Shown here piece after piece: positions 60,982 through 64,000 of a stretch of 64,000 bases of DNA. The first letter of the stretch is position 1. Each line of letters opens with the position of its first letter. Origin of the DNA: an uncultured Bacillota bacterium (GTDB lineage: Bacteria; Bacillota; Clostridia; Christensenellales; QAND01). The notes below the pieces were generated by a model, which was given only the letters and a program-made list of their open reading frames with translations, made no database searches and had not been told where the DNA came from. Both the position numbers and the translations under genes were made by a program. The stretch covers positions 62,001-126,000 of the forward strand of contig CAJJKN010000001.1 of NCBI GenBank assembly GCA_905188085.1, given 5' to 3'.

Positions 60982-61817
60982 TTAAAACTTATAGGTTTCC
61001 TTGTAAAAATCGGACATATTTTGCAGATAACCGGTGGGGGTGGTGCCGCAGACGGATTTAAAATCGTGAAGGAAATGCGATTGATCGTAATAGCCTAAAG
61101 ATTGCGCCAAAGCGGTAAGGGAAAAAGAATCAGGAGGGCTTGGTCGATACGCTGCAAACGGAGGTATTGCTGCAAGGAAAGCCCCAGCATGGAGCGCAAC
61201 ACCCGGGAAAGATGTCGCGGGCTGTAATGCAAAATTTCGCCCGCGGCATGGGCGGGCAGCTGCCCGTTGGTATGCTGCAATAAGGAAAGGCAGGCCCGGG
61301 CCAGCGGGTTTTCCTCCCGCAGGGAAAGCGCTTTGCAAAACAGCGCATTTACCCGGCCAAGCAGATCTTCCATGCTTTTCGCCTGAAACAGCGCTTGATA
61401 CAAGATTGAAACCAGCGGCGTATGAAGCTGTTCCAAAGGAATGCGCAAATTGACACATTCATGCAGGGGAAAGCCGGTTAAACGATGCGCGCCGCCCGGC
61501 AGAAATTCGATGAAAAAACGATAGGGAAACTGCGCATAATCCTGCTTTACCACGGCGGTTTGTGTGGTAGGGCCCCAAAAGTGGCCGATGATCTGCTGCC
61601 GGGTAAAGGCAAAAACAAAACAGCCGCTGGCATCCGGAATTAAGGTGAGCGGACGGGGCTCGGCGAACCCGGGCGGACAGAGCGTGTAATGGGCAATATA
61701 CGGAGCAAACGTGGGATGAGGGCGAAAATATAAATAATCGGCAGAGGAGAAAAACAGGCCGGATGCCGAACAGGCCTTGCAAAAGCAGGCCGGGCAGAAG
61801 CTTTCTTTCATTGCCAT
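60982..61817 (-). pseudogene. AraC-family regulator gene with a frameshift
   Basis: Residues from 61817 run through an AraC N-terminal ligand-binding region and the first half of the helix-turn-helix domain (HYSPRHLSRVLRSMLGLSLQ, RLQRIDQALL). At about 61128-61132 the frame changes: the rest of the DNA-binding domain (SLTALAQSLGYYDQSHFLHD, CGTTPTGYLQNM) is in another frame ending at 60982. Adding one base at the junction would restore a normal AraC protein of about 278 residues. Its start overlaps the vanZ stop by 10 bases. Confidence 0.82.
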
Positions 61818-62305
61818 GAATCTTCCTCATCATCTTCGGACGGAGGTTGTTTGGAAAAGAGAAACTGAACCTGCGGCCAATAGCGGCGCCAAAGCGCAAA
61901 CCCGCCATAGCCCAGCCAGGCGCCCAGCATACTGAACAGGATAACATTGACATCAAACGGGGCAAGGCCGGCCAAAAAGGGCAGCGCTTCGGTAAGCAGA
62001 CTGAGAAAGAACGCCCAAAGCAATATTTTAAAGGCATTGGGCCGCCGAAAAAACAAAATGGGCATGCAAAGCCCCAAGGGGAAAAAGGCCAAAATGCAGC
62101 CGTAAAGATAGACGCGCTGATACGCGGCGCCTAAAAAGGGCAAAAGGTTTGAATCTTTAAGCTGATGATAAACCGCCTTGGGAGACCAATGCACAAACGC
62201 CTGAATGATTTCTTCCAGGGAAAACTGGAAAAAAGCACTTTGCAACAGACAAAACACATACAGACAAAAAGCGGCAATGCAAAACCTGCGAGCAGTACGG
62301 GACAT
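61808..62305 (-). CDS. VanZ family protein
   Basis: 165 residues with four helices. The core segments FFPLGLCMPILFFRR, LSLLTEALPFL and DVNVILFSMLGAWLGYGGFAL match VanZ-like proteins, some of which are linked to glycopeptide tolerance. ATG 62305 follows AAAGGAG. It overlaps the AraC gene and lies downstream of the kinase-like gene. Confidence 0.88.
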   Translation of the reverse strand: MSRTARRFCIAAFCLYVFCLLQSAFFQFSLEEIIQAFVHWSPKAVYHQLKDSNLLPFLGAAYQRVYLYGCILAFFPLGLCMPILFFRRPNAFKILLWAFFLSLLTEALPFLAGLAPFDVNVILFSMLGAWLGYGGFALWRRYWPQVQFLFSKQPPSEDDEEDSWQ

Positions 62306-62345
62306 GGTAAAAACTCCTTTGATTGAGCGGGATAAAACGCGTATT

Positions 62346-63470
62346 TTAGTCGCAAAGCAGAGGCAGACTGACTCTGTAAGCGACAGTGCCGCCGGAAGAA
62401 AGCTCCTCCAATGTGCCGCCAAGCGATTGCAGGATGATATCAGCAAAGGCGAGATCCAAGCTGTCGGCCTGTATATTTTTGGTGGCAAGGCGCACCAGAA
62501 GGTTTTTGATATGCGTTCGTTGGCCACGGCAGAAAACATCGATCAACATCGTAGAGCCGTGGGGCGTAAAGGAAAGGTGCACCGTGCTGCCGTTTTCCCG
62601 GCCGGACAGGCAGCTGAGCATAAGATGCGACAATGCCTGGGGCAAATATTCTTCATCGGTTTCCAACAAAACAGTGGGAATTTCGGCACATTCGCATTTC
62701 ATATTTCGAATGGCAAGCATGGGCGCCGCCAGATCTTGCGCAGATTGAATTGCGGCCGGCAAGGGGTAGCGCTGTATATCCAGGGTTTCGTCCAGCTCGG
62801 CTTTCAGCGAGGTTAATCTGGAAAGCTGGAGCAAAAGAATTTCAAACCGGTTAAGCTGCGTTTTTAGCTTTGTACAGAATTCCGTATATTTTTGGGCATC
62901 CACGCCTTTTTCCAACACGATTTCGTTTAATGTGCGCGCGGATTGCAGCGGTTGGCTGATAAGCTCGGAAAGCTCCGAAAGGGCCTGGCGCAAAGGAATT
63001 TGTTCGGGCTCCTGCTCTGCGGGGCGAAGGACGGACGAGAGCTGCTGCGATGCTTTTTGGGAAGCGCCGCGGGCCCGCCGAAACATGCGCCTGGTGCCAA
63101 ACACCAGCTTTGCGCCGCGAAGCAGCATGACCACCAGCATAAAGACAGTGAAGATCGTGCGGACGCCGGTATGCTGTTCGGGAGAAACATAGCCCTGTTC
63201 TGCCAACAGCGCTTCGCCCTGTGCTTGAAGGGCGGGGTCGTTTGCCTGCAAAGCGGAAAGCACGGGGGAAAGCGCATCCGGCGCTGCCTGCTGCACGGCG
63301 GCGGCAACGAGCGCATCGTGCTGGCGCAAGGCCTTATCGATTCGATTTTCCACCCAGCTGCCTAAAAAGAAAGCAGCCGTTACCAGCAAAAGCGCCACCA
63401 GGCACCAATTGAACAATTTTTTTCGCTTGTCCTTTGTAAAAGACGGTATATCGGAAACATGACTTGCCAT
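62346..63470 (-). CDS. Degenerate histidine-kinase-like membrane protein
   Basis: 374 residues. Two membrane helices (about 23-40 and 103-120) enclose an extracytoplasmic segment of about 60 residues. A cytoplasmic helical region (about 160-245) resembles the dimerisation domain (LSELISQPLQSARTLNEIV, then LLQLSRLTSLKAELDETL) but has no phospho-accepting His in the H-box position. The final 110 residues resemble an ATPase domain without a clear N-box Asn. It is therefore likely to be a non-canonical sensor. ATG 63470 follows GGAG. Confidence 0.6.
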   Translation of the reverse strand: MASHVSDIPSFTKDKRKKLFNWCLVALLLVTAAFFLGSWVENRIDKALRQHDALVAAAVQQAAPDALSPVLSALQANDPALQAQGEALLAEQGYVSPEQHTGVRTIFTVFMLVVMLLRGAKLVFGTRRMFRRARGASQKASQQLSSVLRPAEQEPEQIPLRQALSELSELISQPLQSARTLNEIVLEKGVDAQKYTEFCTKLKTQLNRFEILLLQLSRLTSLKAELDETLDIQRYPLPAAIQSAQDLAAPMLAIRNMKCECAEIPTVLLETDEEYLPQALSHLMLSCLSGRENGSTVHLSFTPHGSTMLIDVFCRGQRTHIKNLLVRLATKNIQADSLDLAFADIILQSLGGTLEELSSGGTVAYRVSLPLLCD

Positions 63471-63608
63471 GAAAACACGCTCCTTTGATCTTGGCCCTAT
63501 TTTACCATAAATACAGAAAACGGGAAAAGCAGGGCAAGGCATGAAAAAGGAAAGAAGCGGAACAAAAAAGAAATAAGAAAAAATTTTCAAAAAAAGAGGG
63601 AAAAAGGG

Positions 63609-63655
63609 TTGACAGAACTCTGCAAACGTCCTAACATATGAATAGACGTTCACAT
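63609..63655 (+). promoter_or_regulatory. Promoter and SmtB/ArsR-type operator
   Basis: TTGACA (63609-63614) and TAACAT (63632-63637) have a 17-base spacer. ATATGAA-N6-TTCACAT (63636-63655) matches the dyad bound by ArsR/SmtB metal sensors (ATATGAA-N6-TTCATAT) with one mismatch, and covers the -10 and start. Confidence 0.82.
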
Positions 63656-63671
63656 GAAAGGATGAATGGAT

Positions 63672-64000
63672 ATGGCAACAACGCAAGATGTGGAACGCTG
63701 CGAATATATGTGTGTGCATGAAGATGTGGTAAACAAAGTGAAAAGCGAAATGCCGGAGGACGAAACGCTGTATGATTTGGCGGAATTGTTCAAGGTGTTT
63801 GGCGATTCTACGAGAATCAAAATCCTGTATGCGTTGTTTGAATCCGAGCTTTGCGTTTGCGATATTGCGCAGCTGTTAAACATTTCGCAGACGGCGGCGT
63901 CGCATCAGCTGAGGGTGTTGAAAAACAACAAGCTGGTACGCTTTCGCAAAGAGGGAAAAAATGTGTTTTATGCGCTGGCCGATAACCATGTGCGTAGAAT
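63672..64000 (+). CDS. ArsR/SmtB metal-sensing repressor, 3'-truncated by window edge
   Basis: The visible 109 codons include LYDLAELFKVFGDSTRIKIL, then ELCVCDIAQLLNISQ and ASHQLRVLKNNKLV of the winged helix. ELCVCD is the metal-binding box of CadC/SmtB-type sensors of Cd(II), Zn(II), Pb(II) or related ions. The protein leaves promoter DNA when metal binds. An SmtB-type operator lies upstream, so it is probably autoregulated. A metal-efflux gene is expected downstream but lies beyond the window. ATG 63666 is also in frame. Confidence 0.92.
   Translation, partial: MATTQDVERCEYMCVHEDVVNKVKSEMPEDETLYDLAELFKVFGDSTRIKILYALFESELCVCDIAQLLNISQTAASHQLRVLKNNKLVRFRKEGKNVFYALADNHVRR

Noticed and set aside
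1..64000. CRISPR arrays, insertion sequences, phage genes, rRNA genes
   Set aside because: No regularly spaced repeats, transposase or integrase motifs, phage structural proteins or rRNA sequence were recognised.

Overview
The window looks like chromosome of a spore-forming, anaerobic member of the Clostridia. A germination protease (gpr) and SpoIIP mark a sporulating Firmicute. A putative sensory [FeFe]-hydrogenase, an anaerobe-type NAD operon with its own NiaR repressor, a T-box leader, a TPP riboswitch, frequent TTG/GTG starts behind strong AGGAGG sites and dense U-tailed terminators all agree. Genus cannot be named from the sequence alone. No phage, insertion sequence, CRISPR array or rRNA was seen. 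One tRNA gene, tRNA-Ala(GGC), is present.

Layout. 0-6.6 kb: a partial GNAT gene, a C26 glutamine-amidotransferase-like hydrolase, DUF378 and YjdF-like membrane proteins, an AgcS alanine symporter, a BioY biotin transporter with an unusual upstream palindrome, a PfkB sugar kinase and a small lipoprotein. 6.8-11.9 kb: one long operon (HD protein, two small Dabb-like proteins, a membrane protein, an MBL hydrolase, a ComEC without its C-terminal MBL domain, HolA). 12.2-19.8 kb: rpsT, gpr, spoIIP, murI, an EF-G-like GTPase, thrB and mutY. 20-31 kb: LexA-box-controlled dinB and partner, a cobalamin-adenosyltransferase-like gene with a TIM-barrel gene, pgi, tandem CpXC genes with an amidohydrolase, DUF362, a broken DUF4180 gene, thiT under a TPP riboswitch, and proS under a T-box, the last two divergent. 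31.6-40 kb: murJ, a MerR/TipAS regulator, NudC, a patch of decaying genes (truncated M24 peptidase, ROK regulator with a nonsense codon) beside tRNA-Ala, then apbE, a Gx transporter, tadA and a GNAT gene. 40-50.4 kb: an aconitase-family hydratase, the hydrogenase/PP2C-phosphatase/lipoprotein operon, a YtcJ-like amidohydrolase, a frameshifted MATE transporter, azlC-azlD. 50.7-64 kb: a frameshifted cell-wall-anchored protein, an alpha/beta hydrolase, a membrane-anchored PIG-L deacetylase, an unassigned ferritin-like protein, a nitroreductase, nadA-nadB-nadC-niaR, a TfoX-N protein, a frameshifted AraC regulator, VanZ, a degenerate histidine-kinase-like protein, and the start of an ArsR/SmtB metal sensor with its operator.

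Links between genes. nadABC make nicotinate mononucleotide from aspartate, and niaR at the operon end probably represses the cluster through palindromes over the nadA promoter. ThiT and ProS are controlled by RNA elements placed back to back. The hydrogenase and phosphatase genes overlap by four bases and probably form an H2- or redox-sensing signalling unit. Several genes (DUF4180, MATE twice, the surface protein, AraC) carry indels, each repairable by adding one base. They are either real pseudogenes or assembly errors, and the sequence alone cannot decide.
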